A stretch of DNA of 64,000 nucleotides, taken from positions 47,065 through 111,064 of the forward strand of contig NZ_JAQQWT010000011.1 in NCBI RefSeq assembly GCF_028610705.1. The letters run 5' to 3'. The DNA comes from Halalkalibacter alkalisediminis (GTDB lineage: Bacteria > Bacillota > Bacilli > Bacillales > Bacillaceae_D). The position numbers were made by a program, and so were the translations under genes. Positions 49,461 to 62,077 of the stretch are shown one piece after another. Every line of letters starts with the position of its first letter. The stretch's first letter is position 1. Under the pieces are notes generated by a model that had not been told where the DNA came from, did no database searches, and saw nothing but the letters and a program-made list of their open reading frames with translations.

Positions 49461-50999
49461 TTAATGTTTAAAGTGTCGAACTCCTGTCATGATCATCGCA
49501 ATTCCATATTTATTTGCCATTTCAATAGACTCCTCGTCGCGAATCGATCCTCCTGGCTGGATAATCGCTGTGACACCTGCTTTACCCGCTAATTCAACGG
49601 TATCCCCCATAGGGAAAAAAGCATCTGAACCCATTACAGCTCCTTCAATACGCTCACTTGCTTGCGCAATGGCGATATCCGCCGCTCCGACACGGTTCAT
49701 TTGACCTGCACCGACTCCAACTGTCATTTGACCGTTAGCTAAAACGATCGCATTTGACTTTACATGCTTGACTACTTTCCAAGCAACTTTAAGAGCTTCC
49801 CACTCTGCTTCTGTTGGCTCACGCTTTGTTGGAATAGTAACCGATGCATCATCAAGTCCATAATGGTCCTCATCTTGCACAAGTAGTCCGCCGTGAATGG
49901 ATGTAAGCATCGCTTCAGGTTTCTCTTGTTTATTCATAGGTACTGTTAAAAGACGTAGGTTTTTCTTCGTTGTTAACACATTTAATGCTTCCTGTGTAAA
50001 AGAAGGAGCAATAATGATTTCTAAGAAAATATCTTTCATCTTCGTAGCGGTTGCTTCGTCAATTTCACGGTTTGCTGCGACAATTCCACCAAAAATAGAA
50101 ACAGAGTCCGCCTCATACGCGCGTCCATAAGCTTCTTCAATCGTTGTACCTGTACCGACACCACATGGATTCATATGTTTAACCGCAACAACAGCTGGCT
50201 CCTCAAATTCCTTAACAATAGCAAGAGCGGCATCAGCATCATGAATGTTGTTGTATGAAAGCTCTTTTCCATGTAATTGGATCGCGCTAGCAATCGAACT
50301 CTCATCTGCTAACGGCTTTTTGTAGAACGTTGCTTTTTGATGTGGATTTTCTCCGTAACGTAACCCTTGTTTTCGCTCATACGTAACCGTAAACGTTTCG
50401 GGTTCTTCTTCACCAACAGCCTCAGTTAGATATTCAGCAATTAACGCATCATAAGCTGCTGTATGTCTAAATACTTTCGCTGCTAACTGACGTTTTGTCT
50501 CAAGCGAGACTGCTTGTCCATTTGAAAGCTCATCAAGCACCGTTTGGTAATCTGTTGGGTCAACGACAACTGTTACATGCTGATGATTTTTCGCTGCTGC
50601 ACGAAGCATGCTAGGTCCACCAATATCAATGTTTTCAATAGCATCTTCAAATGTACAACCAGGCTTGGCAATCGTCTCTTTAAAAGGATATAAATTCACC
50701 ACAACAAGATCAATTGGGGAAATATTGTGTTCTGCAAGTTGTTGCTGGTGTTCTTCGCGTTCTCTCATAGCGAGTAAGCCACTATGGATATTAGGGTGTA
50801 ACGTCTTCACTCGACCATCTAAAATTTCTGGAAAACCTGTTACTTCAGATATACCTATTACAGGTACATCCGCTGCTAGCAAAGCATTTTTTGTTCCACC
50901 TGTTGATACCACTTCAAATCCTAAATTTACTAGTTCTTTCACAAATTCAACAATTCCTGTTTTATCTGAAACGCTGACCAACGCTCTTTTTTTGCTCAT
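49461..50999 (-). CDS. purH: Bifunctional AICAR formyltransferase / IMP cyclohydrolase
   Basis: Last two steps to IMP. 512 residues: IMP cyclohydrolase domain ([31 protein letters not shown]) and the formyltransferase domain with the catalytic Lys-His in [14 protein letters not shown] and [11 protein letters not shown]. Overlaps the purN stop by one base. Confidence 0.97.
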   Translation of the reverse strand: MSKKRALVSVSDKTGIVEFVKELVNLGFEVVSTGGTKNALLAADVPVIGISEVTGFPEILDGRVKTLHPNIHSGLLAMREREEHQQQLAEHNISPIDLVVVNLYPFKETIAKPGCTFEDAIENIDIGGPSMLRAAAKNHQHVTVVVDPTDYQTVLDELSNGQAVSLETKRQLAAKVFRHTAAYDALIAEYLTEAVGEEEPETFTVTYERKQGLRYGENPHQKATFYKKPLADESSIASAIQLHGKELSYNNIHDADAALAIVKEFEEPAVVAVKHMNPCGVGTGTTIEEAYGRAYEADSVSIFGGIVAANREIDEATATKMKDIFLEIIIAPSFTQEALNVLTTKKNLRLLTVPMNKQEKPEAMLTSIHGGLLVQDEDHYGLDDASVTIPTKREPTEAEWEALKVAWKVVKHVKSNAIVLANGQMTVGVGAGQMNRVGAADIAIAQASERIEGAVMGSDAFFPMGDTVELAGKAGVTAIIQPGGSIRDEESIEMANKYGIAMIMTGVRHFKH

Positions 51000-51580
51000 T
51001 ACTTACTCAACCTCTCCATCTGATCTATAATCGTTTGCAATGTTGTTGGGTATAATGTGTGTTCAACGACCTGCACTTTTTCTTGTAACGAATCGACTGT
51101 ATCGTCTGACTCGATTCTTACCGGCTCTTGCGCAATAATCGATCCCGTATCCATACCTTCGTCGACATAATGAATGGTAACTCCCGTAACTTTCACTTTA
51201 GCTTGAAAGGCTTGTCCAATCGCATCAAGTCCTGGAAAAGAAGGAAGCAAGGAAGGATGTATGTTAACAATCCTTCCTTCATAGGCGCTTAGCAAAGTTG
51301 TCCCAATTAATCGCATATAACCTGCTAGCACGACAAAAGAAACCTTACTCTTATGAAGTTCATTTACTACCTCTTGTTCATATGCCGCCTTTGTTTCAAA
51401 GGACTTGGGGTCCATCGCAACAACGCGAACGTTATAATGAGTCGCTCTTTCAATCACCTTCGCTTTTGGCTTATCCGTGAATACAAGAGCAATTTCGGCA
51501 TTAAGGAGACCGCTTTGAGTTGCTTTTATAATCGCTTCTGCATTCGTCCCACTCCCTGATGCAAAAATAGCGATCCTCAT
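50999..51580 (-). CDS. purN: Phosphoribosylglycinamide formyltransferase
   Basis: Transfers a formyl group from 10-formyl-THF to GAR. 193 residues; [17 protein letters not shown], the catalytic [15 protein letters not shown] (Asn, His) and the later Asp in [13 protein letters not shown]. Shares one base with purM and one with purH. Confidence 0.97.
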   Translation of the reverse strand: MRIAIFASGSGTNAEAIIKATQSGLLNAEIALVFTDKPKAKVIERATHYNVRVVAMDPKSFETKAAYEQEVVNELHKSKVSFVVLAGYMRLIGTTLLSAYEGRIVNIHPSLLPSFPGLDAIGQAFQAKVKVTGVTIHYVDEGMDTGSIIAQEPVRIESDDTVDSLQEKVQVVEHTLYPTTLQTIIDQMERLSK

Positions 51581-52614
51581 TACTCGACGCCTCCGATTGT
51601 GACGCCTGTTCCTTCTTCTACTAGGCCAATAATATGAGCAGATTCTCCATGTTCTTTTAACAAACGAAGCACATCTTGACTTTCTTCTTTAGGAACGACG
51701 ACGACCATCCCGATTCCCATATTAAATGTTGAGAAAAGCTCTTTATCTGTTAATTCTCCATACTTTTTCAACAAGTTAAAAACCGGAGGAACAGGCCATG
51801 ATCCGTTCGTTACATTAACGCGAACACCTTCTGGCAACATGCGCGGGATGTTTTCATAGAAACCGCCCCCTGTTATATGGGCCATCCCACGTACAGTATG
51901 TTCCTTTAAACAAGCAAGTAATGGTTTTACATAGATTTTTGTTGGAGTGAGTAATTCTTCCCCTAAAGTCTTACCTAACTCATCAACCTGATCGTTTAAA
52001 GAAAAAGAATGATCGTGAAGGAAGATTTTTCGTACTAAAGAGAATCCATTACTGTGTAAGCCGCTTGACGATAAACCGATCACCACATCACCTGGTTGAA
52101 TGGATTCACCGTTTACCAGATTTTGTTTTTCTACGGCCCCCACTGAAAAACCAGCTAGATCATATTCCTCTTCACTGTACATACCTGGCATTTCAGCTGT
52201 TTCTCCACCGACTAACGCACAGCCAGCTTGTTCACAACCATCTGCCACACCTTTAACAATCGCTTCCAAACGTTCTGGGACTGCTTTTCCACAAGCAATA
52301 TAGTCTAGAAAATAAAGGGGCTCAGCGCCTTGAACGACGATATCATTCACACACATTGCAACAGCATCAATTCCAATCGTATCATGGCGATCTAGCATAA
52401 AGGCAAGCATCAGCTTTGTCCCTACTCCGTCTGTTCCTGAAACAAGTACGGGCTCTTTTAGATTTAATGTAGACAGGTCAAACATTCCGCCAAAGCCACC
52501 AAGTGACCCCATCACACCAGAACGTTTCGTTCTATTTACATGACTCTTCATTCGCTCTACTGCTTCGTACCCTGCTTCAAGACTGACACCTGCTTTTTTA
52601 TAAGCTTCTGACAT
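51580..52614 (-). CDS. purM: Phosphoribosylformylglycinamidine cyclo-ligase
   Basis: ATP-dependent closure of the imidazole ring (AIR synthesis). 344 residues with [25 protein letters not shown] and [14 protein letters not shown]. 20 bases behind purF; ribosome site GGGAG present before the ATG. Confidence 0.97.
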   Translation of the reverse strand: MSEAYKKAGVSLEAGYEAVERMKSHVNRTKRSGVMGSLGGFGGMFDLSTLNLKEPVLVSGTDGVGTKLMLAFMLDRHDTIGIDAVAMCVNDIVVQGAEPLYFLDYIACGKAVPERLEAIVKGVADGCEQAGCALVGGETAEMPGMYSEEEYDLAGFSVGAVEKQNLVNGESIQPGDVVIGLSSSGLHSNGFSLVRKIFLHDHSFSLNDQVDELGKTLGEELLTPTKIYVKPLLACLKEHTVRGMAHITGGGFYENIPRMLPEGVRVNVTNGSWPVPPVFNLLKKYGELTDKELFSTFNMGIGMVVVVPKEESQDVLRLLKEHGESAHIIGLVEEGTGVTIGGVE

Positions 52615-52634
52615 TCTTCTTGCTCCCTTCTCCT

Positions 52635-54047
52635 CTAAACCTTCGCGTATGGATGTAGCGTATCTGGATATATTTCAGTTGGATATTCACCGGTAAAGCA
52701 AGCTAGACACTGACCGCAGTTAGATGTCGTATCAGGTCGTCCAATTCCTTTTTTCAAGCCTTCTGGTGATAAAAATTCAAGCGTATCTGCGCCCATCATT
52801 TCTCTCATCTCTTCTAGAGAATGATTCGCCGCAATTAATTCCCCTGAATTAGACGTATCTATTCCGTAGAAACAAGGATTCTTAATCGGAGGTGAACTGA
52901 TTCTGACATGGACCTCTTTAGCGCCTGCTTCACGCAACATATTCACAATTCGTCTACTTGTTGTACCACGCACAATCGAATCATCAATCATGACCACACG
53001 TTTTCCTTCAACGACACCACGAACAGCAGAGAGCTTCATTTTAACCCCTTGCTCACGTAACTCTTGTGATGGTTGGATAAACGTACGACCGACATAGCGG
53101 TTCTTGATCATCCCTAACTCATAAGGTATGCCTGTTTGCTCCGCATAACCAATCGCAGCTGAAATAGAAGAATCAGGAACACCCGTTACAACATCCGCTT
53201 CTACTGGAGCTTCAATGGCTAATTGTTTTCCTAAGCTCTTTCTTGCTTTATGAACATTGATCTCATCCACATTACTGTCTGGACGAGCAAAATATACATA
53301 TTCCATGCTACAGATGGCTCTAGTTGCCGTCCCTGAGAATCTTGTTGAACGTAAGCCATCCTCATCAATAATGATCAATTCCCCTGGTTCAACCTCACGC
53401 TCATACGTAGCACCAATTAAATCGAAGGCACACGTCTCAGATGCAACGACATAGGCATCGCCAAGACGGCCAATTGATAATGGACGAAGACCGTTTGGAT
53501 CTAACGCTACCATTAATTGCTTTTCATTTAAAACAGCTAGAGCATAAGCCCCTTTAAGCATCTCAAGAGCATTGCGCAGTTGCTCTTCAAGCTTGTTATA
53601 CCCACTACGTTTAATGAGATGAGCAACAACTTCAGTATCAGAAGTAGATTGAAAAATACTTCCCTGACTTTCGAGTTGATGCTTCATGCTATTGGCATTG
53701 ACTAGATTCCCATTATGAGCAATCGCTAAGCTTCCCGTTTGCGAGCGGAAAAGAAGGGGCTGCACATTGGCAAATCCCCCTCCACCAGCCGTCGCATAGC
53801 GGACGTGCCCAATCGCGGCATGTCCACTTAACTGAGCAAAATCATCAGGACTAAAAACGTCATTCACAAGCCCTAAGCCTTTATGAACCTTTAATTGTTC
53901 TCCATCGGTTACGACAATCCCAGCACCTTCTTGACCGCGGTGCTGCAAACTGTGAAGACCGTAATAAGTTAAGTGCGCCGCATCTTTATGTCCCCAGATG
54001 GCAAACACACCACATTCTTCATTTAGGCCTTTGATTTCAGCAAACAT
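52635..54047 (-). CDS. purF: Amidophosphoribosyltransferase
   Basis: First committed step: PRPP and glutamine to phosphoribosylamine. The start at 54047 (AAGGAGCC 5 bases ahead) gives an 11-residue propeptide [11 protein letters not shown] before the N-terminal nucleophile Cys (CGVFAIWG), exactly the Bacillus layout; the frame to 54065 is rejected. The PRPP loop is [13 protein letters not shown]. Four cysteines of the Fe-S cluster are present ([21 protein letters not shown]). Overlaps purL by 25 bases. Confidence 0.97.
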   Translation of the reverse strand: MFAEIKGLNEECGVFAIWGHKDAAHLTYYGLHSLQHRGQEGAGIVVTDGEQLKVHKGLGLVNDVFSPDDFAQLSGHAAIGHVRYATAGGGGFANVQPLLFRSQTGSLAIAHNGNLVNANSMKHQLESQGSIFQSTSDTEVVAHLIKRSGYNKLEEQLRNALEMLKGAYALAVLNEKQLMVALDPNGLRPLSIGRLGDAYVVASETCAFDLIGATYEREVEPGELIIIDEDGLRSTRFSGTATRAICSMEYVYFARPDSNVDEINVHKARKSLGKQLAIEAPVEADVVTGVPDSSISAAIGYAEQTGIPYELGMIKNRYVGRTFIQPSQELREQGVKMKLSAVRGVVEGKRVVMIDDSIVRGTTSRRIVNMLREAGAKEVHVRISSPPIKNPCFYGIDTSNSGELIAANHSLEEMREMMGADTLEFLSPEGLKKGIGRPDTTSNCGQCLACFTGEYPTEIYPDTLHPYAKV

Positions 54048-56248
54048 GGAATGGCTCCTTTCCAAGCCGTTACAATTTCATCCTGTGATGTTTCAAGGAT
54101 GATCTGTTGTTCATCATTTTTTATTTGAAGATTCTTTGTATTTGTTACTTCACCAATTTTTGTAGCTGATACAAGTTGCTCGAACTGTTCTGCTTTTTCA
54201 CTCGGTACGGTAACAACAAAGCGAGTTTGCGACTCAGCAAATAAAGCAGCTGTTGTTTCTCCAGCTAACATTACACTTGCTCCAACTTCACCTGAAGTCA
54301 TACATTCGGCAAGGGCAACCCCTACTCCACCTTCCGCAACATCATGCGCGGAAGCTACAAGACCTGAACGAATGACTGTTAGCAATTGCTTTTGAAGTCT
54401 CTTTTCTAGTTCTAAGTCTAGAGATGGTGCTTTACCTGAAATATCACCCTCTACTAGCTTTTGCAATTCACTTCCACCAAATTCAGGCTTCGTTTCACCA
54501 ATTAAATAGATTGCATCTCCAGCTTGTTTAAAAGATTGAGTCGTAATATGGTCAATGTCTTCGATTAAGCCAACCATTCCAATTACAGGTGTTGGGTAAA
54601 TGGCTACACCAGCAGTCTCATTATAAAGTGATACGTTTCCACCGATAACTGGCGTTTCTAACACACGACAAGCTTCGCTCATACCGTCTGTTGATCTTTC
54701 TAGTTGCCAGAAGATCTCAGGCTTATCAGGACTTCCATAATTCAAGCCATCCGTTAATCCAAGTGGAACACCACCAGAACAAACAACATTACGTGCTGCT
54801 TCAGCAACCGCAATTTGACCGCCTACTTCTGGATCGAGATATAAATAGCGAGAGTTACAGTCTGTTGTCATCGCTAACGCTTTTTTCGTACCACGGATAC
54901 GAACAACCGCTGCATCTGAGCCTGGCTCAACAACTGTATTCGTTTGAACCATATAATCATATTGATCATACACCCATTCTTTGCTTGCAATCGTCGGTTG
55001 AGCTAACAACTTTAGAAGGGTTTCTTTATAGTCTTCAACAAGTGGCGTTTTCTCTTCTTGTTGTTGGAATTTTTCATAATAAGCCGGTACAGCAGATGGT
55101 TTGTGGTAAACCGGTGCTTCCTCAGCTAGTGCATCAACTGGAAGGTCGGCAACGACTTGACCTTTGTGTAGCAAACGAAGGCGTTTGTCGTCGGTTACAA
55201 CCCCAACTTCTGCAGATAACAAGCCCCAACGATCAAAAATGTCTTTAATCTCTTGCTCACGGCCTTTTTTCACAACGATTAACATACGCTCTTGTGATTC
55301 AGATAACATCATTTCGTATGGAGTCATGCCTTTTTCACGTTGTGGTACTAAGTCTAAATTCATTTCAATTCCTGATCCAGCTTTACTTGCCATTTCAGCA
55401 GAAGATGAAGTTAACCCAGCTGCACCCATATCTTGAATTCCAACAAGTGCATCGTTTTGAATTAATTCTAAACAAGCTTCAAGTAAAAGTTTTTCCATAA
55501 AAGGATCTCCAACTTGAACGGCAGGACGCTTCTCATCCGAATCTTCTCCAAGTTCCTCTGAAGCAAACGTAGCACCGTGAATTCCGTCGCGACCTGTACT
55601 CGCACCAACATACATAACGGTATTGCCGACACCTTTAGCTTGTCCTTTTTGAATATCTTTGTGATCGATTAAACCAACACACATCGCATTGACAAGTGGA
55701 TTTCCTTCATAGCAAGGATCAAATTGAATTTCTCCTCCTACGGTTGGAACACCCATACAGTTCCCATAACCAGCAATACCAGCTACAACTTCTTCAAATA
55801 AATAACGAACACGTGGAGACGTTAACTCTCCAAAACGTAATGAATTTAGTAATGAAATTGGACGAGCTCCCATTGAAAACACATCTCGAAGAATTCCGCC
55901 AACTCCAGTTGCAGCTCCTTGATAAGGTTCGATAGCTGAAGGGTGGTTGTGGCTTTCAACCTTAAATACAACGGCTTGCTCATCACCAATATCAATGATT
56001 CCTGCTCCTTCACCTGGACCTTGCAGAACGCGTTCTCCTTCAGTAGGAAATTTCTTTAAAAGCACTTTTGAATTTTTATAGCTACAATGCTCAGACCACA
56101 TAACAGAGAAAAGACCTGTCTCTGTATAGTTCGGAGTTCGACCAAGAATTTCTTCTACCATTGCAAACTCTTCATCTGTTAAGCCCATTTCGCGGTAAAG
56201 CTTTTCCTCTTTCACTCGCTCAGCTGTTGGTTCAAGAAGTAGTGACAT
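54023..56248 (-). CDS. purL: Phosphoribosylformylglycinamidine synthase, large subunit
   Basis: ATP-dependent FGAM formation using ammonia from PurQ. 741 residues, the small-PurL type that needs PurQ and Pur[46 protein letters not shown] and [10 protein letters not shown]. Overlaps purQ by 17 bases and purF by 25. Confidence 0.97.
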   Translation of the reverse strand: MSLLLEPTAERVKEEKLYREMGLTDEEFAMVEEILGRTPNYTETGLFSVMWSEHCSYKNSKVLLKKFPTEGERVLQGPGEGAGIIDIGDEQAVVFKVESHNHPSAIEPYQGAATGVGGILRDVFSMGARPISLLNSLRFGELTSPRVRYLFEEVVAGIAGYGNCMGVPTVGGEIQFDPCYEGNPLVNAMCVGLIDHKDIQKGQAKGVGNTVMYVGASTGRDGIHGATFASEELGEDSDEKRPAVQVGDPFMEKLLLEACLELIQNDALVGIQDMGAAGLTSSSAEMASKAGSGIEMNLDLVPQREKGMTPYEMMLSESQERMLIVVKKGREQEIKDIFDRWGLLSAEVGVVTDDKRLRLLHKGQVVADLPVDALAEEAPVYHKPSAVPAYYEKFQQQEEKTPLVEDYKETLLKLLAQPTIASKEWVYDQYDYMVQTNTVVEPGSDAAVVRIRGTKKALAMTTDCNSRYLYLDPEVGGQIAVAEAARNVVCSGGVPLGLTDGLNYGSPDKPEIFWQLERSTDGMSEACRVLETPVIGGNVSLYNETAGVAIYPTPVIGMVGLIEDIDHITTQSFKQAGDAIYLIGETKPEFGGSELQKLVEGDISGKAPSLDLELEKRLQKQLLTVIRSGLVASAHDVAEGGVGVALAECMTSGEVGASVMLAGETTAALFAESQTRFVVTVPSEKAEQFEQLVSATKIGEVTNTKNLQIKNDEQQIILETSQDEIVTAWKGAIPCLLKSKA

Positions 56249-56915
56249 GAGATTCCCTCCAATTTCTTACGATCGATTGAAATAAACGTAAACCGTCTGC
56301 GCTACCTAGAATAGACTCTACAGCGCGTTCTGGATGCGGCATCATCCCTAGTACATTTCCACGTTCGTTTGTAATTCCAGCGATATTTGCTTTCGAGCCA
56401 TTAATGCCTTGTTGATAACGGAATACCACTTGATTATTTGCTTCAAGTGCCGCTAGTGTATCTTCATCACACTCATAGTTCCCCTCACCGTGTGCAACAG
56501 GAACTGAGATCACTTCACCTTTTTCGTATCCTGTCGTAAACATCGTCTCATTGTTTTCCACTTGTAGGTTTACAGGGCGACAAATGAATTTCAAACCATC
56601 ATTACGTTTCATCGCACCAGGTAGTAATCCTAATTCAAGTAACATTTGAAATCCGTTACAAACTCCAAGAACTGGCTTTCCTTCTTCAGCAAACTGTTTC
56701 ACTGCTTCCATAATCGGTGAAAAACAAGCAATTGCACCAGAACGTAGGTAGTCTCCGTAAGAGAAGCCTCCTGGTAAAAGAACACCATCAAAACCTTCTA
56801 ATGACGTTTCATCATGGCGAACATACGCCACTTCTTCATTAAGAGCATCTTGGATGGCAAAGAACATGTCTGAATCGCAGTTTGAACCTGGAAAAACAAT
56901 TACTGCAAATTTCAT
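56232..56915 (-). CDS. purQ: Phosphoribosylformylglycinamidine synthase, glutaminase subunit
   Basis: Class-I glutaminase: nucleophile Cys in [12 protein letters not shown], His and Glu in [10 protein letters not shown]. 227 residues, with the FPGSNCD start typical of PurQ. Overlaps purS by four bases and purL by 17. Confidence 0.97.
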   Translation of the reverse strand: MKFAVIVFPGSNCDSDMFFAIQDALNEEVAYVRHDETSLEGFDGVLLPGGFSYGDYLRSGAIACFSPIMEAVKQFAEEGKPVLGVCNGFQMLLELGLLPGAMKRNDGLKFICRPVNLQVENNETMFTTGYEKGEVISVPVAHGEGNYECDEDTLAALEANNQVVFRYQQGINGSKANIAGITNERGNVLGMMPHPERAVESILGSADGLRLFQSIVRNWRESHVTTS

Positions 56916-57163
56916 GACGAGACAACCTCCTCGATTTCATAACGGTAATCCTCAATTACAGTATTTGCTAATAGTTTAGAACACATTTCATCAATACGCT
57001 TTTCAACGTCATCTGTATTTGCAAGCGATAATTCCATGTATTTACCGATACGAACTTCTTCTACTTCAGAATAGTTCATTGTATGAAGAGCGCGTTTAAC
57101 CTGACCTCCTTGTGGATCTAAAACACTTTCTCTTAACGTAATATAAACTTTTACTTTGTACAT
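56912..57163 (-). CDS. purS: Phosphoribosylformylglycinamidine synthase, PurS subunit
   Basis: 83-residue bridging subunit of the PurLQS complex: [38 protein letters not shown]. Overlaps both purC (13 bases) and purQ (4 bases). Confidence 0.95.
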   Translation of the reverse strand: MYKVKVYITLRESVLDPQGGQVKRALHTMNYSEVEEVRIGKYMELSLANTDDVEKRIDEMCSKLLANTVIEDYRYEIEEVVSS

Positions 57164-57873
57164 GATGCGCCTCCTAAGCGTGATAAAATTTCTTGATATC
57201 CTTCTTGTAAGCTTCCTAGATTTCTTCTAAACAAGTCTTTATCAAAACGTTGGTTCGTCTCTTTATCCCAAAGACGGCATGTATCTGGCGAGATCTCATC
57301 AGCTAAAAGAATATCTCCTTCAGACGTACGACCGAACTCTAGCTTAAAATCAATCAAACGTACGTTTAAATTATCAAATAAATTAATCAAATGTTTGTTT
57401 ACATCTTTTGCTTTCTCTCTGAGTACGGCTAAATCCGCATTAGATGCCACGTTCAGAATAGCAATATGATCTTCTGTAACGAGCGGATCACCTAGAGCAT
57501 CGTCTTTATAATAGAATTCAACGATCGGTTCAGTAAGCGCTGTTCCTTCTTCAATCCCAAGACGTTTTGCCATGCTACCAGCAACCACATTACGGACGAC
57601 AACCTCTAACGGAATGATCTCAACTTTTTGTACTAGTTGTTCCGTTTCTGAAATTCTTTTCACGAAATGACTCTCGACCCCATTTTCGTGTAAGTAAGCG
57701 AAAATGAGTGAGGTAATCTCATTATTTAGTCTAGCTTTTCCAAGAAGAGTCTCTTTCTTCTCACCGTTAAACGCCGTTGCATCATCTTTATAGCTGATCC
57801 AAAGCTCATTTTCATTTTCTGTTTGAAAGATTTGCTTCGCTTTTCCTTCATAAAGCAAGATACCTTTTTCCAT
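57151..57873 (-). CDS. purC: SAICAR synthetase
   Basis: ATP-dependent addition of aspartate to CAIR. 240 residues: [36 protein letters not shown] and [12 protein letters not shown]. The ribosome site GGAGGG is 8 bases ahead of the ATG. 69 bases separate it from purB, the longest gap in the operon. Confidence 0.97.
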   Translation of the reverse strand: MEKGILLYEGKAKQIFQTENENELWISYKDDATAFNGEKKETLLGKARLNNEITSLIFAYLHENGVESHFVKRISETEQLVQKVEIIPLEVVVRNVVAGSMAKRLGIEEGTALTEPIVEFYYKDDALGDPLVTEDHIAILNVASNADLAVLREKAKDVNKHLINLFDNLNVRLIDFKLEFGRTSEGDILLADEISPDTCRLWDKETNQRFDKDLFRRNLGSLQEGYQEILSRLGGASCTK

Positions 57874-57942
57874 GTTTCACCCTCCGAAATACAGAATATT
57901 AACATTATTGCGGATAAAGAGGGGCTAGCCCTCTCCATGCCG

Positions 57943-59241
57943 TTATTCTTGTAACCCTACTCTTGTAAAAATAGTATCTACATGCTTTAAGTGATGCTCA
58001 TAATTAAAGCAATCTTCAATTTCATCTGGAGTTAAAAGCCCTGTGATTTTCTCTTCAGCCTCTATTAGTTCACGGAATTGAACTCCTTTTTCCCAAGCTT
58101 CCATGGCTTTCGGTTGAACAAGATCATACGCTTCCTCACGTGCCATTCCTTTATCAATAAGTGATAAAAGCACACGTTGGGAATAGATTAAACCATACGT
58201 ACGAGTCATGTTTCTCTTCATATTTTCAGGGAAAACCGTTAAGTTTTTCACGATGTTTCCAAAGCGGTTAAGCATATAGTTAAGGGCGATCGTTGCGTCT
58301 GGAAGAATAATACGCTCTGCAGAAGAGTGAGAGATATCTCGTTCATGCCATAATGGCACGTTCTCATAAGCAGCTAACATATGCCCACGAATGACACGAG
58401 CAAGTCCGGTCATATTCTCTGACCCAATTGGATTACGTTTATGTGGCATAGCGGAAGAACCTTTTTGACCTTTGCCAAACGCTTCTTCCACTTCTCTTGT
58501 TTCACTCTTTTGAAGACTACGAACCTCTACCGCAAACTTCTCAATTGAAGTTGCCACAAGCGCAATCGCTGCTAAATACTCAGCATGACGATCACGTTGC
58601 AATGTCTGTGTAGAAATCGGTGCAGCCTGAAGTCCTAACTTTTCACAAACAAATGCTTCAATAGAAGGATCAATATTGGCAAAAGTACCAACAGCTCCAG
58701 AAAGCTTTCCAACTCTAACGCCTTCAGCTGCATGCTTGAAACGTTCCAAGTTACGCTTCATTTCTTCATACCATAGCGCCAATTTCAAACCGAACGTTGT
58801 CGGCTCTGCATGTACACCGTGAGTACGTCCCATCATCACTGTGTATTTATGTTCTTGAGCTTTGTTTTTCAAAATTTCGATAAAACGCTCAATATCTGCT
58901 AGTAAAATGTCATTCGCTTGCTTTAATAGATAAGATAAAGCTGTATCAACGACGTCCGTTGACGTTAACCCATAATGAACCCACTTTCTTTCTTCCCCTA
59001 ATGTCTCAGAAACCGCACGAGTAAAAGCAACAACATCATGACGTGTCTCAAGTTCGATCTCATTAATACGGTTGATATCAAAACCTGCATTCTCACGAAT
59101 TTTAGCAACATCTTCTTTTGGAATGTCACCAAGTTCTGCCCAAGCTTCACATGCTACGATTTCAACTTCAAGCCATGCTTGAAACTTATTTTCCTCTGTC
59201 CAAATAGCTCCCATTTCAGGGCGTGTATAACGTTCGATCAT
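57943..59241 (-). CDS. purB: Adenylosuccinate lyase
   Basis: Releases fumarate from SAICAR and from adenylosuccinate, thus acting in both IMP and AMP synthesis. 432 residues; fumarase-family signature [33 protein letters not shown] and [21 protein letters not shown] lies 11 bases before the ATG. Confidence 0.97.
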   Translation of the reverse strand: MIERYTRPEMGAIWTEENKFQAWLEVEIVACEAWAELGDIPKEDVAKIRENAGFDINRINEIELETRHDVVAFTRAVSETLGEERKWVHYGLTSTDVVDTALSYLLKQANDILLADIERFIEILKNKAQEHKYTVMMGRTHGVHAEPTTFGLKLALWYEEMKRNLERFKHAAEGVRVGKLSGAVGTFANIDPSIEAFVCEKLGLQAAPISTQTLQRDRHAEYLAAIALVATSIEKFAVEVRSLQKSETREVEEAFGKGQKGSSAMPHKRNPIGSENMTGLARVIRGHMLAAYENVPLWHERDISHSSAERIILPDATIALNYMLNRFGNIVKNLTVFPENMKRNMTRTYGLIYSQRVLLSLIDKGMAREEAYDLVQPKAMEAWEKGVQFRELIEAEEKITGLLTPDEIEDCFNYEHHLKHVDTIFTRVGLQE

Positions 59242-59266
59242 CTATGACCAGCCTCCACTTTATCTA

Positions 59267-60400
59267 TTAGTTTAAAACGTTTTTCTTTGCTAATAGGTTT
59301 AACCTGTCACAAGCTTCTTCTACTGAGCTAGCTCTAACCGTTAAATGTCCCATTTTTCTTTTTTCTTTTGCTTCTTTTTTTCCGTATAGATGTAATTTAA
59401 TATTTGCTAACGTGCCGATATTATCCATAATAGGAGCGAGTTGCTCTCCAAGGATGTTCTCCATGACAACAGGTGAATGTAAGGTCGTTGGTCCAAGCGG
59501 CAAGCCACAAATAGCTCTTATATGCTGCTCAAACTGTGATGTCTCACATCCCTCAATCGAATAATGTCCTGAATTATGAGGACGAGGAGCGAGTTCATTG
59601 ACATATAATCTGCCATCCTCGAGCATGAAAAGTTCAACAGCAAGAGTACCGACGACATCAAGACCTGTTACAATCTTTAATGCCAATTCCTTTGCTTGTT
59701 TACAAACCTCATCACTTACCCGTGCAGGTACATGTGAGCGATATAGAATATTTTCTCGATGTTCATTTTCTACGACTGGAAAAACAGACGTTTCACCATT
59801 TCTCGAGCGTGTTACAATAACTGACAACTCTAACGTAAAAGGAATCCAAGCTTCTAGAACACATTCTCCATTCACAAGCAGCTCTGTTGCTCCTTGCTTA
59901 AGTTGTTCTAGATTTCGTACTACTCTTTGACCCTTGCCATCATAGCCACCACGACATGTTTTTAAAACTGCTGGAAACCCTAATTTTCTTGCCGCTTCGT
60001 CCGTATCCGTTATGGAACGAACAGAATGAAATGGAGCTAGAGGAATTCCTAACGATTGAATCGCTTCTTTTTCTAGCAATCGGTGCTGTGTAATTCCTAA
60101 TACCTTTGCTCCTTGCGGAAAATCGGACTTCTCCGTTAACCATGTCGCTGTTTTTTCATCTATATTTTCAAATTCATACGTAATCACATCAGATACTTCA
60201 GCCAGCTTTTCAGCTCCAACTGGATCATCATAAGCTGCTTCTATAACAATATCAGAAACTTGTCCACATGGAGAATCTTCTGTAGGCTCAAGGACCGCAA
60301 TCCGGTAACCCATCTGTTTGGCTGAGATCGCCATCATCCGCCCTAACTGTCCTCCACCAATGATTCCAATGGTTTGTCCTGGCTTAATGACTCGAGTCAT
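59267..60400 (-). CDS. purK: N5-carboxyaminoimidazole ribonucleotide synthase
   Basis: ATP- and bicarbonate-dependent carboxylation of AIR on nitrogen. 377 residues, ATP-grasp: [46 protein letters not shown]. Overlaps purE by four bases (ATGA), so it has no separate ribosome site. Confidence 0.97.
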   Translation of the reverse strand: MTRVIKPGQTIGIIGGGQLGRMMAISAKQMGYRIAVLEPTEDSPCGQVSDIVIEAAYDDPVGAEKLAEVSDVITYEFENIDEKTATWLTEKSDFPQGAKVLGITQHRLLEKEAIQSLGIPLAPFHSVRSITDTDEAARKLGFPAVLKTCRGGYDGKGQRVVRNLEQLKQGATELLVNGECVLEAWIPFTLELSVIVTRSRNGETSVFPVVENEHRENILYRSHVPARVSDEVCKQAKELALKIVTGLDVVGTLAVELFMLEDGRLYVNELAPRPHNSGHYSIEGCETSQFEQHIRAICGLPLGPTTLHSPVVMENILGEQLAPIMDNIGTLANIKLHLYGKKEAKEKRKMGHLTVRASSVEEACDRLNLLAKKNVLN

Positions 60401-60882
60401 AGCGTATCACTACTTTCTATTACTGCTTGTCTCGTCTTTTCTCTTCTCGCCTCAAGACGTTCTGCAACTTCAGGTTGAGTTGTTCCTAAAATTTGAGCCG
60501 CTAACAATCCTGCATTTGTCGCTCCTGCCTTACCAATAGCAACTGTTGCTACAGGAACTCCACCTGGCATTTGTACAATCGATAAAAGGGAATCTAAACC
60601 TTGGAGAGCTTTCGATTGAACGGGCACTCCGATTACTGGTAATGTCGTTTTTGCAGCCACCATCCCAGGTAAATGCGCCGCACCACCAGCTCCGGCAATA
60701 ATGACTTTAAGTCCACGCCCCCTTGCTTCTTCTGCATATTGAAACATTAAATCAGGTGTTCTATGTGCGGAAACGACTTTCTTTTCATAGGCAATCTCTA
60801 ATTCTTCAAGAACATCGCAAGCAGCCTTCATCGTTTCCCAATCAGAAGTACTACCCATTATTACGCCAATTTCAGGATTCAT
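60397..60882 (-). CDS. purE: N5-carboxyaminoimidazole ribonucleotide mutase
   Basis: Moves the carboxyl group from N5 to C4 (with PurK). 161 residues: [26 protein letters not shown] and [17 protein letters not shown]. The start at 60882 is preceded by GGAGG 8 bases ahead; a five-residue extension to 60897 would include that site and is rejected. First gene of the operon, behind the purine riboswitch. Confidence 0.96.
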   Translation of the reverse strand: MNPEIGVIMGSTSDWETMKAACDVLEELEIAYEKKVVSAHRTPDLMFQYAEEARGRGLKVIIAGAGGAAHLPGMVAAKTTLPVIGVPVQSKALQGLDSLLSIVQMPGGVPVATVAIGKAGATNAGLLAAQILGTTQPEVAERLEARREKTRQAVIESSDTL

Positions 60883-60928
60883 ATTGAATTCCTCCATTAA
60901 TCATTATCTATTTATAGCTCATATACAT

Positions 60929-60998
60929 GAAAAAAGCGCAGAGTTGTCTTCAGTATCTGCTCATTTTGAGAGAAAGGAAGCCACTTCTGCGCTTTCAT
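60929..60998 (-). terminator. Riboswitch-controlled terminator before purE
   Basis: Minus strand: GAAAGCGCAGA, long loop region, TCTGCGCTTTTTTC, ending about 45 bases before purE; expression platform of the purine riboswitch. Confidence 0.9.
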
Positions 60999-61040
60999 GG
61001 TTTCAGAGAAACAATTAGATCAATCTAAGCAACCACTTTC

Positions 61041-61109
61041 CCTCATAGTCCGATTTTTTACGGTAATCGGGTAGAAACTTATGGACCATATTCCCAAGAT
61101 TATATGAGG
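61041..61109 (-). promoter_or_regulatory. Purine (guanine/hypoxanthine) riboswitch
   Basis: Minus strand: P1 strand CCTCATATAAT, then GGGAATATGG, GTTTCTACC, CCGTAAA and the 3' P1 strand GACTATGAGG. The pyrimidine that reads the ligand is C (GACTATG, not GATTATG), so guanine or hypoxanthine, not adenine, is expected to bind and switch off purEKBCSQLFMNHD. Confidence 0.96.
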
Positions 61110-61142
61110 TCTTATTCGTTTTTCGATCGTTCTTATGTGTAT

Positions 61143-61171
61143 ATCTTACAATTATCATCGGTTACTGTCAA
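61143..61171 (-). promoter_or_regulatory. Sigma-A promoter of the purine operon
   Basis: Minus strand: -35 TTGACA (61171-61166), 17-base spacer ending in TTG, -10 TAAGAT (61148-61143); 34 bases before the aptamer. Confidence 0.9.
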
Positions 61172-61175
61172 CAAA

Positions 61176-61217
61176 AAGTCGAACGATTAAAAATGTCAGA
61201 CTTTTATTGTTCGCTTT
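61176..61217 (-). promoter_or_regulatory. Pair of PurBoxes (PurR operators)
   Basis: Divergently oriented AAGCGAACAAT (around 61217-61206) and ATCGTTCGAC (around 61188-61178) directly upstream of the -35 element; the CGAAC cores in opposite orientation are the PurR-binding arrangement of bacilli. The distal box covers the last codons of yebG. Confidence 0.8.
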
Positions 61218-61413
61218 CTACTAATAAACCTTCAAAGATGATTTGTTGCTTCACAGGCACATACTCCTTATTGGAATTGACCGTTCGTTCTTCAAAAATC
61301 GGTTTTTCCATCCTGCGAATAGGTTGATAACCTTCCGCTTTCATTCTGCCTAAACATTCTTCTATCGTTTCTGTTTCTTTTACTTCAAATCGCGCTTTTC
61401 TTTTTTTTGCCAA
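61204..61413 (-). CDS. yebG: NETI-motif protein YebG
   Basis: 69-residue protein of unknown function with FEVKETETIEECLGRMKAEG (the NETI-family core) and YVPVKQQIIFEGLLVE. Conserved directly upstream of purE in bacilli. GGAGG lies 8 bases before the ATG. Its end overlaps the distal PurBox. Confidence 0.9.
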   Translation of the reverse strand: MAKKRKARFEVKETETIEECLGRMKAEGYQPIRRMEKPIFEERTVNSNKEYVPVKQQIIFEGLLVESEQ

Positions 61414-61516
61414 AATATGTACCTCCGTTATCTAGCACGTTTCGACTATTTATTTAAGTAAGAGTAACATGATCTGTTTATTAAAGGAAGAGGGGAGACA
61501 AATCTACCCTCTGCGA

Positions 61517-62077
61517 TTATTTATCATATGTGGGGATAAATCTTTTGCGTTTCTCAAATGTTTTATGGTAATTCGTGGCTTCTTCAAGTGCACGCTCTTC
61601 GACTTGAATACGAGTAGAAAGGGTAACAGCATTTAAAATAGTAAACACAATAGCTGTCCAATAGGCTTGAAAAATTAGAGGCAGGCACGCAATTTCCGCT
61701 ATAACAATAGCGTAGTTAGGATGACGCAAATAGCGATAAGGTCCTTTTGCAATGACTTTAGCTCCAGGTAAGATCATAATGCGCGTATTCCAAAAACGCC
61801 CTAAAGACGAAAGTGCCCAAACACGCCCAAGCTGAGCTAATAGAAACACGCCTAACGGGAAAATAGACCATAGCATAAACGTATGTTTTGTAACCGTTAC
61901 TTCTATTAGTAGCGAAACGAAAAATAGTACGTGAAGTCCAACAATGTATTTATAATGCTCTTTCCCTGCTTCATACCCTCCTTGGCTTTTAATCCATTTA
62001 GCATTTCGATTTGCAATCAGCAGCTCAACGAATCTTTGAACAATAACCAGTAAGATGAAAAGATATACAGCTATCAT
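61517..62077 (-). CDS. bpsB: Isoprenylcysteine carboxyl methyltransferase-family enzyme (BpsB-like)
   Basis: 186-residue membrane methyltransferase with four to five spans and the ICMT signature GPYRYLRHPNYAIVIAEI plus the C-terminal RIQVEERALEE. The same pair in B. subtilis (BpsA/BpsB, YpbQ) makes alkylpyrone methyl ethers, BpsB methylating the BpsA product. The ATG overlaps the polyketide synthase stop by one base. Confidence 0.87.
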   Translation of the reverse strand: MIAVYLFILLVIVQRFVELLIANRNAKWIKSQGGYEAGKEHYKYIVGLHVLFFVSLLIEVTVTKHTFMLWSIFPLGVFLLAQLGRVWALSSLGRFWNTRIMILPGAKVIAKGPYRYLRHPNYAIVIAEIACLPLIFQAYWTAIVFTILNAVTLSTRIQVEERALEEATNYHKTFEKRKRFIPTYDK